In this document: positions 8,531-16,288 of the stretch, one piece after another
Layout of the letters: each line of letters begins with the position of its first letter
How positions within the stretch are numbered: the first letter of the stretch is position 1
Origin: a virus
Reading direction: 5' to 3' (one strand)
Virus record (IMG/VR): IMGVR_UViG_3300042889_002115
Coordinates: 34,930 to 98,929 of that record
Length of the DNA stretch: 64,000 nucleotides
Translations under genes and position numbers: made by a program
The notes under the pieces: model-generated
What the model was told of the DNA's origin: nothing
Seen by the model: the letters and a program-made list of their open reading frames with translations, nothing else
Database searches by the model: none

Positions 8531-8696
8531 AACTTTGTTGAAAACACATGACTGGGGTCATGCAGGATACATTACTCGACCTGCAATAGATCAAGCCATG
8601 CGAGCCACAGCAGGTGCAGAAGCCACTGCACTATGGGAAAAATACTGTCCTTGGAGTGAGACCAATGGCGGATACATTGCCTGGAGTAAACGATGA
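8517..8696 (+). CDS. Hypothetical protein, 59 aa
   Basis: The ATG at 8517 overlaps the preceding gene by 14 nt; a longer frame from 8484 has no better signal. Trp-rich (H-D-W-G-H-A-G-Y, C-P-W-S-E-T-N-G-G-Y-I-A-W-S). It ends with an ATGA overlap on the next gene. Function unknown. Confidence 0.65.
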   Translation: MTELETLLKTHDWGHAGYITRPAIDQAMRATAGAEATALWEKYCPWSETNGGYIAWSKR

Positions 8697-9415
8697 AAGT
8701 ATATATTAGCAAATATCGAGATCACTGGATCTCACCGTACACCATGTTGGACTATGCGTTTTGGTGGACTGACTGGTCACGGTGCAGTCGTGACAAAACT
8801 GTGATTCGTTCACTGGCCGAAGAGCGTGAACACAAATATGTGGAACACCCTGCCTGGGTAGAGCGGTGGTCGGATCGACTGCTGCCTGTTAGTCGTGCTA
8901 TTGCATGGGTGTGGGACCGTGTGCATCCACCCATCAACTACATCAAGATTGATCACTATGACACCTGGAGCATGGATCATACCCTGAGCCCCATCATCCT
9001 GCCCATGCTGAAACAACTAAAAGCGGCCAAGCATGGTTCACCGTTTGTGGATGACGAGGATGTGCCAGACGAACTAAAAAGCACAGCAGCGCCCCCCAAA
9101 GAAAACGAATGGGACACTGATGAAAACCACTTCCGGCGTTGGGACTGGGTCATGAGCGAAATGATCTTTGCATTTGAGTGCAAGGTAGATGACTCCTGGG
9201 AAGATGCTTTCCGTTCAGGCGAACATGACATTACATGGATCCCTGTGGATGCTGCCGGCAATGAAGTAGCCAAGGGCGAGCACAAGTACTATCAAATGGG
9301 ACACGGGCCCAAAGACACCTACCGGTGCGATTACGAAGGCATGAAGGTGGTAGAAGCTCGTATTCAAAACGGCTTCCGATTATTTGGCAAGTATTATGCA
9401 GCACTTTGGGATTGA
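8693..9415 (+). CDS. Conserved hypothetical phage protein, 240 aa
   Basis: A Trp/Tyr-rich soluble protein. The core R-R-W-D-W-V-M-S-E-M-I-F-A-F-E and the C-terminal G-M-K-V-V-E-A-R-I-Q-N-G-F-R-L-F-G-K-Y-Y look like a conserved helical domain found in other phages. The middle (about residues 115-145) is acidic and linker-like. No catalytic motif. It is coupled to the previous gene by ATGA. Confidence 0.75.
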   Translation: MKVYISKYRDHWISPYTMLDYAFWWTDWSRCSRDKTVIRSLAEEREHKYVEHPAWVERWSDRLLPVSRAIAWVWDRVHPPINYIKIDHYDTWSMDHTLSPIILPMLKQLKAAKHGSPFVDDEDVPDELKSTAAPPKENEWDTDENHFRRWDWVMSEMIFAFECKVDDSWEDAFRSGEHDITWIPVDAAGNEVAKGEHKYYQMGHGPKDTYRCDYEGMKVVEARIQNGFRLFGKYYAALWD

Positions 9416-9416
9416 C

Positions 9417-10112
9417 ATGAGAACTGCACTGCAGACAATCAACTGGGACGAGGTTCTCACCATTGACAACGAGCCTCCCGAAGGACCAATTGTGTTCAAA
9501 GATGATCCAATTGCCATGGCCTGTGCCAGCTATAGATTGGGGCAACAGGGTGGATATGCCTGGTTGGATCTACATTCAGCAACAATAGAACCTCAGGATC
9601 GCGACACAGCCGCTGACATTCGCAAATACTATGCTGATCGACTGTTGGTAACAGCACTCAAGTCCAATGGCGTCATGAGTGAATTTAGACGCAAACTGTA
9701 TGGTGTGGTCACTGGCAACTATCAACTGAAGAAATCTGAAGAAGGTATGCTGTATCGACTGCCATACTTTTATGCTGAAGACACTGGCCTTGATCATGTG
9801 ATGAGTCAGACACAGTCAGTATCAATAGTCAACAATGCCACAGCAAAGATTGCAGGAAAGTTTACTCTTGTGAAAAAAATATTTTGCAGTCGTGCACATG
9901 CCGGATCTCATTGGCAGTTTTGGTTTGTGCGTGAAACATCTCAGGTGCCATACTTGGTAGAAATCCGGGATGACAATGTGCTGTACAAGTTGTTTGACAC
10001 CTTGACCCAGCAGCCGCAGATGTTTTCCGCGGGCACAACGCACGTCAAACATCATCGCGGCCATTATCGAGACAGGGTCTACATCAAGATGACACAGGTT
10101 GATCTAGCATGA
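9417..10112 (+). CDS. Hypothetical protein, about 231 aa
   Basis: Open frame with the ATG at 9417 just past the previous stop; an in-frame ATG at 9396 is an alternative start. A central helical segment D-T-A-A-D-I-R-K-Y-Y-A-D-R-L-L-V-T-A-L-K is followed by a basic beta-rich C-terminus (H-V-K-H-H-R-G-H-Y-R-D-R-V-Y-I-K). No motif recognised. Last long gene of the 6310 operon. Confidence 0.7.
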   Translation: MRTALQTINWDEVLTIDNEPPEGPIVFKDDPIAMACASYRLGQQGGYAWLDLHSATIEPQDRDTAADIRKYYADRLLVTALKSNGVMSEFRRKLYGVVTGNYQLKKSEEGMLYRLPYFYAEDTGLDHVMSQTQSVSIVNNATAKIAGKFTLVKKIFCSRAHAGSHWQFWFVRETSQVPYLVEIRDDNVLYKLFDTLTQQPQMFSAGTTHVKHHRGHYRDRVYIKMTQVDLA

Positions 10113-10134
10113 TGGGTCAAGCAGTATTTGCCAA

Positions 10135-10353
10135 ATGTATAGAATTGAATTACCAAACTTGACCCCCGATGACGGCATACGTCTCAAGAATCTGCTGATC
10201 AGTACTGGACTAGTAATGTATCAGGACTTTGTATGGCAATACCGCACAGCAGTTTACGACAAAACAGGATACAACTCAATTACCCCGCGCACAGTGACAT
10301 TTGACTTTGAGGATGGAGCCACTGCCACATACTGGCGGCTGAAATGGATCTGA
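10135..10353 (+). CDS. Small protein of the F-x-L-K-W family, 72 aa
   Basis: Ends F-D-F-E-D-G-A-T-A-T-Y-W-R-L-K-W-I, matching the family signature found at 4751, 10394 and 19577-20324. The N-terminal half (L-T-P-D-D-G-I-R-L-K-N-L-L) differs from the other members. Function unknown. Confidence 0.7.
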   Translation: MYRIELPNLTPDDGIRLKNLLISTGLVMYQDFVWQYRTAVYDKTGYNSITPRTVTFDFEDGATATYWRLKWI

Positions 10354-10393
10354 CATTTTTGTCAAGCACTGCTAGACCAACTAATTAACATTG

Positions 10394-10630
10394 ATGAATA
10401 CTGTTTCAGTCCCTTATCAACATCGCAACAAAGAAAGTTTTCAGCATACCCGAAAAATTACCAAACCTTTTGGGGCACTGGATCACGTGATAGACTGGTG
10501 CAGAACTGAATGCACTGGAGATTGGCGCTGGGAGTTGGTTGACGTCAGTTCAGACACAAGTCCGGGACAATACATTTTTTATTTTGATTCAGATCGTGAT
10601 TGTGCAGCATTTTCCCTGCAATGGTGCTAG
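10394..10630 (+). CDS. Small protein of the F-x-L-x-W family, 78 aa
   Basis: Contains D-W-C-R-T-E-C-T-G-D-W-R-W and ends Y-F-D-S-D-R-D-C-A-A-F-S-L-Q-W-C. The D-W-C-R block matches the member at 4751 and a similar E-W-C-R at 19837. ATG at 10394; a TTG three bases earlier is also in frame. Function unknown. Confidence 0.72.
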   Translation: MNTVSVPYQHRNKESFQHTRKITKPFGALDHVIDWCRTECTGDWRWELVDVSSDTSPGQYIFYFDSDRDCAAFSLQWC

Positions 10631-10644
10631 TACTTTTGCTGTAC

Positions 10645-10673
10645 TTGACTCAAAACCCTGATTCAGCTATAAT
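10645..10673 (+). promoter_or_regulatory. Sigma70-type promoter
   Basis: TTGACT (10645-10650), 17 nt, TATAAT (10668-10673). It drives the operon 10699-11729. Confidence 0.8.
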
Positions 10674-10698
10674 ACAAGCTCATCCACTAGGAAACGCC

Positions 10699-10923
10699 AT
10701 GACTATTCACATTGACAATCTAACCCAGGCGCAAGTTGACATGCTGGATCACATGTGGTCCTTGGAAACAGAACAAGACTACTTTGACTGGTACGAAACA
10801 CTGGACGCTAGAGAACAGCACAGTGCCGATGTACTGCAACGCTTGATCATTCTTGAGTGCATGGAAGAAAATCTAGGCAACCATGCCGAAGCCCGTGCAG
10901 TGCTACAACAATTTCGATTATGA
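10699..10923 (+). CDS. Conserved small acidic phage protein, 74 aa
   Basis: Almost wholly helical: L-T-Q-A-Q-V-D-M-L-D-H-M-W-S-L-E-T, then Y-F-D-W-Y-E-T-L-D and V-L-Q-R-L-I-I-L-E-C-M. I know this pattern from T4-like phages of aquatic bacteria, without known function. The ATG at 10699 follows AGGAAA; the longer frame would start inside the promoter. ATGA overlap with the next gene. Confidence 0.8.
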   Translation: MTIHIDNLTQAQVDMLDHMWSLETEQDYFDWYETLDAREQHSADVLQRLIILECMEENLGNHAEARAVLQQFRL

Positions 10924-11135
10924 GCCAAGACGGCCGAACAATTGATCATGTCATGCGTGACATCAAGAACTTGACAGAATACCAGGTTCAGATCACCATT
11001 CCGGAGGGATTTAAGTTCTCTGGCACAGTGCCATTTGACATGAACATTGTGGCCGGCGAAGCCTTTGTGACCCTGGTAGCACCCAGCTGGCCTGAGGCAG
11101 TGTCTAGAGTAAAAAACTTTTTTAATCAAACTTAA
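10920..11135 (+). CDS. Hypothetical protein, 71 aa
   Basis: ATGA overlap. Beta-rich small protein (Y-Q-V-Q-I-T-I-P-E-G-F-K-F-S-G-T) ending in a helix V-S-R-V-K-N-F-F. No family recognised. Confidence 0.7.
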   Translation: MSQDGRTIDHVMRDIKNLTEYQVQITIPEGFKFSGTVPFDMNIVAGEAFVTLVAPSWPEAVSRVKNFFNQT

Positions 11136-11136
11136 T

Positions 11137-11382
11137 ATGAATATTGATCAAGCATCTGCATTTTTAGTAGGCTCAATCTTGATTGGCCTGGCCATATGTG
11201 TGTTGTCAGTGGTAATACTGGTGGTGAATAATTTGTTCAGCCGCTTCTGGCAGACTGTACATTGGTCCAAGTATGAATGGTTGCAGCCCGGCAGATTTGT
11301 CAACTCAGAAGATCCAGCGCCGCCAAAAGTAGCGCCCGAGTTTGACAGCAAGGCTACAAAAAAGAAACCACCAGTTGTATGA
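11137..11382 (+). CDS. Single-span membrane protein, 81 aa
   Basis: Residues 8-32 form one long hydrophobic segment (V-G-S-I-L-I-G-L-A-I-C-V-L-S-V-V-I-L-V-V), followed by an aromatic stretch and a Pro/Lys-rich tail. Likely an inner-membrane protein with a cytoplasmic tail. Role unknown. ATGA overlap with the next gene. Confidence 0.75.
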   Translation: MNIDQASAFLVGSILIGLAICVLSVVILVVNNLFSRFWQTVHWSKYEWLQPGRFVNSEDPAPPKVAPEFDSKATKKKPPVV

Positions 11383-11729
11383 TCAACCAAGAAGATGAAG
11401 ATCCACGCAATAGCGTGTTTGCCATCATGTGGGACTGCAATGGCCTTGAAGCTGTGGCTCGTGTGCCCAACCCAGCTGACATCACCTTTGCATTGCTCAA
11501 GGGTGCAGAGCCTCCAAGACCGCCCAACATCAACCATTGGCAATTGCGAGCACGATACAACAGCCAGCGCCACTACGAAATCTACATCATTACTGCTGAC
11601 TCAGGCATTGTTGAAGATGACATTCGCAACATGTTTGAAGCTGATCCGCAAACAGCAGCCGACACCGTTCGACGCATTGGTGAAAAGTTTTACGGTGATC
11701 GCCGGTGCACTCCGGTGGCAATCACTTAG
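11379..11729 (+). CDS. Hypothetical protein, 116 aa
   Basis: N-terminal F-A-I-M-W-D-C-N-G-L-E-A-V-A and a central beta segment R-H-Y-E-I-Y-I-I-T-A-D-S-G. I associate this pattern with conserved, uncharacterised T4-like phage proteins. Last gene of the 10699 operon; a new promoter starts 4 nt after its stop. Confidence 0.72.
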   Translation: MINQEDEDPRNSVFAIMWDCNGLEAVARVPNPADITFALLKGAEPPRPPNINHWQLRARYNSQRHYEIYIITADSGIVEDDIRNMFEADPQTAADTVRRIGEKFYGDRRCTPVAIT

Positions 11730-11732
11730 TGG

Positions 11733-11761
11733 TTGACCATTGATCATAATTTTGTTATAAT
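11733..11761 (+). promoter_or_regulatory. Sigma70-type promoter of the ParB-like gene
   Basis: TTGACC (11733-11738), 17 nt, TATAAT (11756-11761). Confidence 0.88.
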
Positions 11762-11773
11762 ATACACAAGCTA

Positions 11774-11819
11774 GCCTGGTATGGTACCAGGCGGCCTGTT
11801 ACCCGATGCATTGTGCATC
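11774..11819 (+). promoter_or_regulatory. Two leader hairpins in the 5' UTR
   Basis: A perfect 8-bp stem GCCTGGTA (11774-11781) / TACCAGGC (11785-11792) with a 3-nt loop, then a perfect 6-bp stem GATGCA (11805-11810) / TGCATC (11814-11819) with a 3-nt loop. They lie between the promoter and the start at 11838. They could be an operator, an RNA-stabilising element or a protein-binding leader. Confidence 0.6.
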
Positions 11820-11837
11820 ATTACTAAAGGAAACAAA

Positions 11838-12890
11838 ATGGCAACCAAACGCCTAACACGCAAACTCACTGACGTGATTGCAGAAGTTGAAACACAACTT
11901 CGAGCACACTACAATGTAACTCAAAACAACCTTGATGCCTGGCGAACCCGTGCAAAGGCTCTATCACACAAATTTCCTGTCAGTAGCATGATCCAAATTG
12001 AAGATCTTTGGATTGACTATGAAGTTCAGCGTGATGTGTTGCACAAGCACATCATTAATATCATGCGAAAGTGGGATCCACGCATTTGCTCCCCTGGATC
12101 TGCATGCCGCTTTGGCGGAACACCTCCAATCTATTTGTACGACGCCCAGCACCGTACCATTGCGGCAGGCTTGCTAGGCTACACAGAAATTCCTTGTGCA
12201 GTGGTAGAAACTGACGAACCCAACTTTGCATCCTACGCATTTGAAATGCTCAACGACACAGGCGTCAAACGACTCACTCCCGGCGATTTGCATCGCAATG
12301 CCTTGGTGCGTTACAAGAATGGCAGTCGCGACAGCAAGGTAGTTCACGCCAGAACTATGCAAGATCAATTTGACGCCACGGGCATTGACCTGCAAGACAA
12401 AGGTAGTCGCAACAGCGATAACCTACGTGGTGACAACGACTACTTCTTCAGTCACTTTAAGTATGCACAAAAAGGCATCGAAGTGGATGACAAGGGCAAG
12501 GTACTGTTTGAAGTCTTAAATTCTATCAAGACAGCGTTTCCATTACAAGAGGAAATTGACCAGGGCATTTACATTGGACTGTTGGAATTACACAAGTTAT
12601 CTCGTGCAGAGACAACCGAATTACCCAAAAGGTGGATAATTGAATTGTTAAATGTGGTCAAGAAAACTTTTAAGAGTTCTAATTTGATCCATTCCAAAGC
12701 CAAAGTGCAATGGGAACATGTGAATCCCGGCGGCACTTGGACTGCTCCTACTGCTATGAGCAACTTCATGCGTGAGCTGTATATTCGCAACGGCGGCACC
12801 CAGTTGAACTTGCCCTACCACGGAGAAGGCGCTAAAATGGGTATTACTGATGGCAATGTTGCCCCAGGTTTGTTTCCCGAGGAGAACTAA
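11838..12890 (+). CDS. ParB-like / DGQHR-type protein, 350 aa
   Basis: Residues 99-115 read Y-L-Y-D-A-Q-H-R-T-I-A-A-G-L-L-G-Y, the ParB/sulfiredoxin-fold motif in which D-x-Q-H-R binds nucleotide. A preceding basic helix region (residues 1-50) and a long helical C-terminus complete it. Phage members are often called ParB-like nucleases or DGQHR proteins; NTP binding or DNA nicking is possible but unproven. The gene has its own strong promoter and an unusual leader with two hairpins, hinting at tight control. The following genes (GIY-YIG-like, HNH-like) are also nuclease-like. Confidence 0.75.
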   Translation: MATKRLTRKLTDVIAEVETQLRAHYNVTQNNLDAWRTRAKALSHKFPVSSMIQIEDLWIDYEVQRDVLHKHIINIMRKWDPRICSPGSACRFGGTPPIYLYDAQHRTIAAGLLGYTEIPCAVVETDEPNFASYAFEMLNDTGVKRLTPGDLHRNALVRYKNGSRDSKVVHARTMQDQFDATGIDLQDKGSRNSDNLRGDNDYFFSHFKYAQKGIEVDDKGKVLFEVLNSIKTAFPLQEEIDQGIYIGLLELHKLSRAETTELPKRWIIELLNVVKKTFKSSNLIHSKAKVQWEHVNPGGTWTAPTAMSNFMRELYIRNGGTQLNLPYHGEGAKMGITDGNVAPGLFPEEN

Positions 12891-12891
12891 A

Positions 12892-13413
12892 ATGAAAAAT
12901 GCATTTCACAACTACCCTGCAATCTACTTACCACTGGCCTCAATGAATGATCCTTGGGAAATCTGTGAATTCTTAGATGCTAAAAATATCAGACAGTACA
13001 CCTATTTCTTTGCTACCAGTTTAGGAATACTAAAATATGGACAGAGCGCCAATGATAACAGTGCATTTTGTGGCAACCGTCTATACAGACAAGCAGGCAA
13101 CATACTTGGTTGGCCCAAAGGCCTGATAGGTAACAGTGGCGATGACATGACGGTTATTAGTCAGGACTATACAGAAATGTACAGGAAAAATTTACACAGG
13201 AAGGATGTGATAATTGGTGTGGTTGACATGTCTGGGCACACCGCCGAAGACTGTGAAGAATTAGAACGAAATTTTATTGACCTACATATTCACCAGCGCG
13301 GTCATGCCCCAATTGGAAACAAGGATTATACAACTTTGTTAACTGAACGAAAATATCACAATCAACATCAACTAGAAAAGTTTGGCATTTATATCCTGGG
13401 TGACCATGCTTAA
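12892..13413 (+). CDS. Probable GIY-YIG-fold protein, 173 aa
   Basis: Y-T-Y-F-F-A-T-S-L-G-I-L-K-Y-G-Q-S near residue 37 mirrors the GIY...YIG strands, followed by N-R-L-Y-R-Q with an Arg in the right place. The late E-L-E-R-N-F-I-D-L-H-I-H-Q-R-G-H-A-P-I-G-N matches the catalytic-Glu helix and the G-x-x-P-x-G-N ending common in the family. It could be a nuclease of DNA or a homing-type remnant. Motifs are weak enough that a profile search is needed. Confidence 0.6.
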   Translation: MKNAFHNYPAIYLPLASMNDPWEICEFLDAKNIRQYTYFFATSLGILKYGQSANDNSAFCGNRLYRQAGNILGWPKGLIGNSGDDMTVISQDYTEMYRKNLHRKDVIIGVVDMSGHTAEDCEELERNFIDLHIHQRGHAPIGNKDYTTLLTERKYHNQHQLEKFGIYILGDHA

Positions 13414-13963
13414 AGAATCTCTAGAACAATTCACAGCACCGGTGTACGGCAAGACCCGTCGTACACCGGACACATACCGCACTGTGGCCGACCACTGTAC
13501 CGGGCACTTGGAACGTCTGGTTGCAGAGTACCGCGGTGTAAAAAACAATCAACAGTTGTTGCGTGAGATACGCAATGACATTGACTACTATCTGCGTCGA
13601 TATCACGAGTACTGCATCAAGCAACGCGATGGAATGCAAGCACACTACCACGAAATTGGCGCTGATGACGAGTGTGATTTTGAGCATTTGATTCCGGCCG
13701 CTCGCATTCGCGACCTGTTGTTGGTCAATGCCATCGCAGTAGAACAGGCTCTCAATGCACCCACTGTGCGACTGAGTCGTATCAAACATGCTCAACTCAA
13801 AGAAGCGGGCTGGGCCAGTACCACTCCTGACATGTGGCGGCCGTTCAGGCGCTACAGTCAGGTGTTTGAGGCCAAGTTTGAAACACACGACGGCACCCAG
13901 ATTAACACTGAGACTTGGACACTTGAACAACATTTCAACTACTTTCAACATCTTGTGCTATGA
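13406..13963 (+). CDS. HNH-like or helical phage protein, 185 aa
   Basis: Overlaps the previous gene by 8 nt. E-C-D-F-E-H-L-I-P-A-A-R-I-R-D-L-L-L at about residue 87 looks like a short His-containing E-H-x-I-P motif as in HNH-type endonucleases, but the second half of an HNH site (N, H) is not evident. The rest is helical. Ends with an ATGA overlap on a small membrane protein. Nuclease activity is only a suggestion. Confidence 0.6.
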   Translation: MLKESLEQFTAPVYGKTRRTPDTYRTVADHCTGHLERLVAEYRGVKNNQQLLREIRNDIDYYLRRYHEYCIKQRDGMQAHYHEIGADDECDFEHLIPAARIRDLLLVNAIAVEQALNAPTVRLSRIKHAQLKEAGWASTTPDMWRPFRRYSQVFEAKFETHDGTQINTETWTLEQHFNYFQHLVL

Positions 13964-14190
13964 ACCTGGATCTTAACTCAGTATTGAAATGGTTGGGCAC
14001 TGTGACCTTGATTGTGGGCACTGGCATCAACAGCCTGGGCTATTATCCAGCAGGACCACTGATTCTGCTGTTGGGCGGCGCCTTTTGGTTGGCCGTGAGT
14101 ATTCGTTGGCGCGAACCTGCACTGATTGTGACCAATGCTGTGATGTTTGTGACAGCAGCCGCGGGCCTGACCTGGGCATGGCTAAAGTGA
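13960..14190 (+). CDS. Small two-to-three-span membrane protein, 76 aa
   Basis: Three hydrophobic stretches (about 11-26, 30-46, 54-74) around a W-R-E-P-A-L-I-V-T-N motif I have seen in other aquatic phage genomes. Probably inner membrane. No lysis gene is adjacent, so a holin role is not supported. Confidence 0.75.
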   Translation: MNLDLNSVLKWLGTVTLIVGTGINSLGYYPAGPLILLLGGAFWLAVSIRWREPALIVTNAVMFVTAAAGLTWAWLK

Positions 14191-14194
14191 CTGC

Positions 14195-14548
14195 ATGATG
14201 TCACTGCCATTTCCCATTACTCAGGTCCGCAACGGTTGGATGATTAGCTGGCCCGGCTTTCGTGACATCAGCCAGATAGAAATCAAACAGAAACTGGCAG
14301 ATTTAATTTTTGACTCCATTGGAGTGGAAGAGGCCCGTTTTGGTGTTCGAGTGCAGAGTGGCAAAACTGAATTCTTGCACATACAATTCGATGACTGGGC
14401 CGCAGATCGATCCGGCATTGCAGACAAAATACTGGACCGAATTGAAATAACCGGGGTGTTGTTCGACACTAAACAGTCGGCTGAATGGTTGCAGGACTAC
14501 TTTGAAAAAAAGCTGATGTGGAAACGGTTAAAACAGGTTGCTCAATAA
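14195..14548 (+). CDS. Hypothetical protein, 117 aa
   Basis: Start uncertain between two adjacent ATGs (14195, 14198). Mixed alpha/beta with F-G-V-R-V-Q-S-G-K-T-E-F-L-H-I-Q-F-D-D-W in the centre and a basic C-terminal helix. Function unknown. It overlaps the -35 region of the next promoter. Confidence 0.65.
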   Translation: MMSLPFPITQVRNGWMISWPGFRDISQIEIKQKLADLIFDSIGVEEARFGVRVQSGKTEFLHIQFDDWAADRSGIADKILDRIEITGVLFDTKQSAEWLQDYFEKKLMWKRLKQVAQ

Positions 14549-14566
14549 TCACTTTAGTGCTATAAT
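14538..14566 (+). promoter_or_regulatory. Sigma70-type promoter
   Basis: TTGCTC (14538-14543), 17 nt, TATAAT (14561-14566) with TGC before the -10. Confidence 0.75.
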
Positions 14567-14589
14567 AATAGCACACAAGGAGACAATCC

Positions 14590-15117
14590 ATGCTTACTTT
14601 GCCCGAATTTCTTGAATTGATTGATCATCGCATCACTGGCGGCAGTGAATACGGTTGGCAGTGCTACGGCGGCCATGCACAGACCATTGACTCAGACGCA
14701 GTAGACTACAACTTCTCAGTGATTTTTGATCGGCAAGATCAAACAGTGTACGAAGTCACTGTGTGTGATTATCCCAACAACCGTGCCTATCGCATTATCA
14801 ACCCTGATTACAAAACCAAACATGATGCCGAAGCGTCCATGCGTGGGGTTCAATCCCGCCAGGCCTGGGACGATGTTAACTATGTGGATCTAGATGTGGA
14901 TGACGATTTTATACAAAAAGGTCTGGCCATCCGTGCAGGCAACTCATACGACACACGAGTTCAAGTTGAGTTGGACCTAGACGATGACCTGTTGCTCCAG
15001 CTCATGACTCAAGCTCACAAGCAAGACATTACCCTGAATAAAATGGTCGAGCAGATCCTGACGGAAATGATTGATCGTACTCAAAAATCACAAACTGAAT
15101 CTCAAAGGCAGCTGTAA
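14590..15117 (+). CDS. Conserved phage protein with RHH-like C-terminus, 175 aa
   Basis: N-terminal D-H-R-I-T-G-G-S-E-Y and R-A-Y-R-I-I-N-P-D-Y-K blocks are typical of a conserved T4-like phage family. The last 50 residues, V-Q-V-E-L-D-L-D-D-D-L-L-L-Q-L-M-T then K-Q-D-I-T-L-N-K-M-V-E-Q-I-L, look like a ribbon-helix-helix domain (strand, helix, N-K-M turn, helix). A DNA-binding or antitoxin-type role is possible. An AAGGAGA ribosome site precedes the ATG. Confidence 0.78.
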   Translation: MLTLPEFLELIDHRITGGSEYGWQCYGGHAQTIDSDAVDYNFSVIFDRQDQTVYEVTVCDYPNNRAYRIINPDYKTKHDAEASMRGVQSRQAWDDVNYVDLDVDDDFIQKGLAIRAGNSYDTRVQVELDLDDDLLLQLMTQAHKQDITLNKMVEQILTEMIDRTQKSQTESQRQL

Positions 15118-15122
15118 ATCGG

Positions 15123-15151
15123 TTGACCTTTATTCACCAAAATGCTATAAT
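15123..15151 (+). promoter_or_regulatory. Sigma70-type promoter
   Basis: TTGACC (15123-15128), 17 nt, TATAAT (15146-15151). Confidence 0.85.
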
Positions 15152-15181
15152 TAACACTTAAACAGCAACAAGGAGCCTTGA

Positions 15182-15508
15182 ATGTTTGCACTAGACAATA
15201 TTGAATCCGTCCATAACACTGCCGTAGCCGCCGCGCAACAGGCCGAAACAGAATTCCGCGCCCGGCATGGTGAGCCTGGCTACTGTGGTTTTGCCTGGGT
15301 GCAGGTAACTGAAAAAGCCAGTACCAAACTGGGTCGTGCGCTGAAAACTGTGGGCTTTACCAAGGCCTACGGTGGCGGTCTCCAGCTGTGGAATCCGGGT
15401 GGTAGCTTCACGCAGAGCATGGACATCAAAGAAACAGGTGCCCGAGCCTATGCTGAGGTACTCAAGTCGCATGGCATCACTGCATACATGAGCTCAAGAG
15501 CCGATTGA
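15182..15508 (+). CDS. Conserved hypothetical phage protein, 108 aa
   Basis: A single gene with its own promoter and an AAGGAG ribosome site. C-G-F-A-W-V-Q-V and L-Q-L-W-N-P-G-G-S-F-T-Q-S-M-D-I-K-E-T-G-A-R-A-Y are conserved-looking blocks. No membrane segment. Function unknown. Its 5' UTR shares the string AAACAGCAACAAGGAG with that of the next gene. Confidence 0.75.
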   Translation: MFALDNIESVHNTAVAAAQQAETEFRARHGEPGYCGFAWVQVTEKASTKLGRALKTVGFTKAYGGGLQLWNPGGSFTQSMDIKETGARAYAEVLKSHGITAYMSSRAD

Positions 15509-15533
15509 CCCTTATTCACCATTCTGTTATAAT
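15505..15533 (+). promoter_or_regulatory. Sigma70-type promoter
   Basis: TTGACC (15505-15510), 17 nt, TATAAT (15528-15533). It begins inside the stop codon of the previous gene. Confidence 0.85.
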
Positions 15534-15563
15534 ATATACATAAACAGCAACAAGGAGTTCTAA

Positions 15564-16037
15564 ATGGGCACACACAGTCGAATTGGGGTCATGCACGGTG
15601 ACACTGTTAAGAGTGTTTACTGTCATTGGGATGGCTACCTGGAGCACAATGGCCGGATCCTACAAGAGCATTATGGCTCAAATCAATCCCCCAAAGCAAA
15701 TCATCTTGTGGCCTTGGGCGACATTAGCTCGCTGGGCAAAGAGATTGGTGAGAAGCATCCGTTCAGTCGATTTGACACTGACATGTCAGACGAAGCGTAT
15801 GAGAAACTCTATGGCAACATGACCACTTTTTACGGTCGCGACCGTGATGAACAAGGCGTGGACTTCAAAGTGGCACACACCTTTGCCTCCTTCCTGGATC
15901 AGGTTGAGGCCTGTGGTGCAGAGTATTACTACATCATGCGTGACGGTGTGTGGTACTGTGGTAGTCCTAACAAGGGTAGCCGACTGGTGGCTCTGACAGA
16001 GGCTCTGGCTGCAATACAGGAGACTGAACATGCGTAA
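15564..16037 (+). CDS. Conserved hypothetical protein, 157 aa
   Basis: Starts M-G-T-H-S-R-I-G-V-M-H-G and contains S-V-Y-C-H-W-D-G-Y-L-E-H-N-G, a block I recognise from a widespread uncharacterised phage/bacterial family. It has a good AAGGAG ribosome site. Its 3' end overlaps the 42-aa membrane peptide by 8 nt. No biochemical role can be inferred. Confidence 0.8.
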   Translation: MGTHSRIGVMHGDTVKSVYCHWDGYLEHNGRILQEHYGSNQSPKANHLVALGDISSLGKEIGEKHPFSRFDTDMSDEAYEKLYGNMTTFYGRDRDEQGVDFKVAHTFASFLDQVEACGAEYYYIMRDGVWYCGSPNKGSRLVALTEALAAIQETEHA

Positions 16038-16158
16038 TTTAATAATTGGATTCATTCTAGGCCTGGTGGTCAGTGCTGTGGGATTTTCGGGTATTGCTCG
16101 AATGTTCGACCGAGGTGTCCAAACCATCCAGGAAACCAGCAAAGAACTCGCCCAGTAA
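16030..16158 (+). CDS. Small membrane peptide, 42 aa
   Basis: M-R-N-L-I-I-G-F-I-L-G-L-V-V-S-A-V-G-F-S-G forms one membrane helix near the N-terminus, followed by a short polar tail. Short membrane peptides of this pattern occur in other T4-like phages. Overlaps the previous gene by 8 nt. Confidence 0.65.
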   Translation: MRNLIIGFILGLVVSAVGFSGIARMFDRGVQTIQETSKELAQ

Positions 16159-16194
16159 AACGGGCAAACAGAGTCAAAATTATGCAGAAAGTGG

Positions 16195-16223
16195 TTGACC
16201 GTTATGCCGCAATCTGCTATAAT
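16195..16223 (+). promoter_or_regulatory. Sigma70-type promoter
   Basis: TTGACC (16195-16200), 17 nt, TATAAT (16218-16223). The transcript leader holds a hairpin ATGCAG (16230-16235) / CTGCAT (16243-16248). Confidence 0.85.
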
Positions 16224-16288
16224 TTAGACATGCAGAAAAACACTGCATTAATTTTAAACTTGACAGGCAACTTTTTAAAGGCAACAAA

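Noticed and set aside
10109-10144. Short frame starting with the ATG at 10109
   Set aside because: Only 11 codons, overlapped by the start of the supported gene at 10135.
13960-14190. Holin candidate
   Set aside because: It is a small membrane protein, but no lysis gene is adjacent; two better holin candidates exist at 18625 and 55284.
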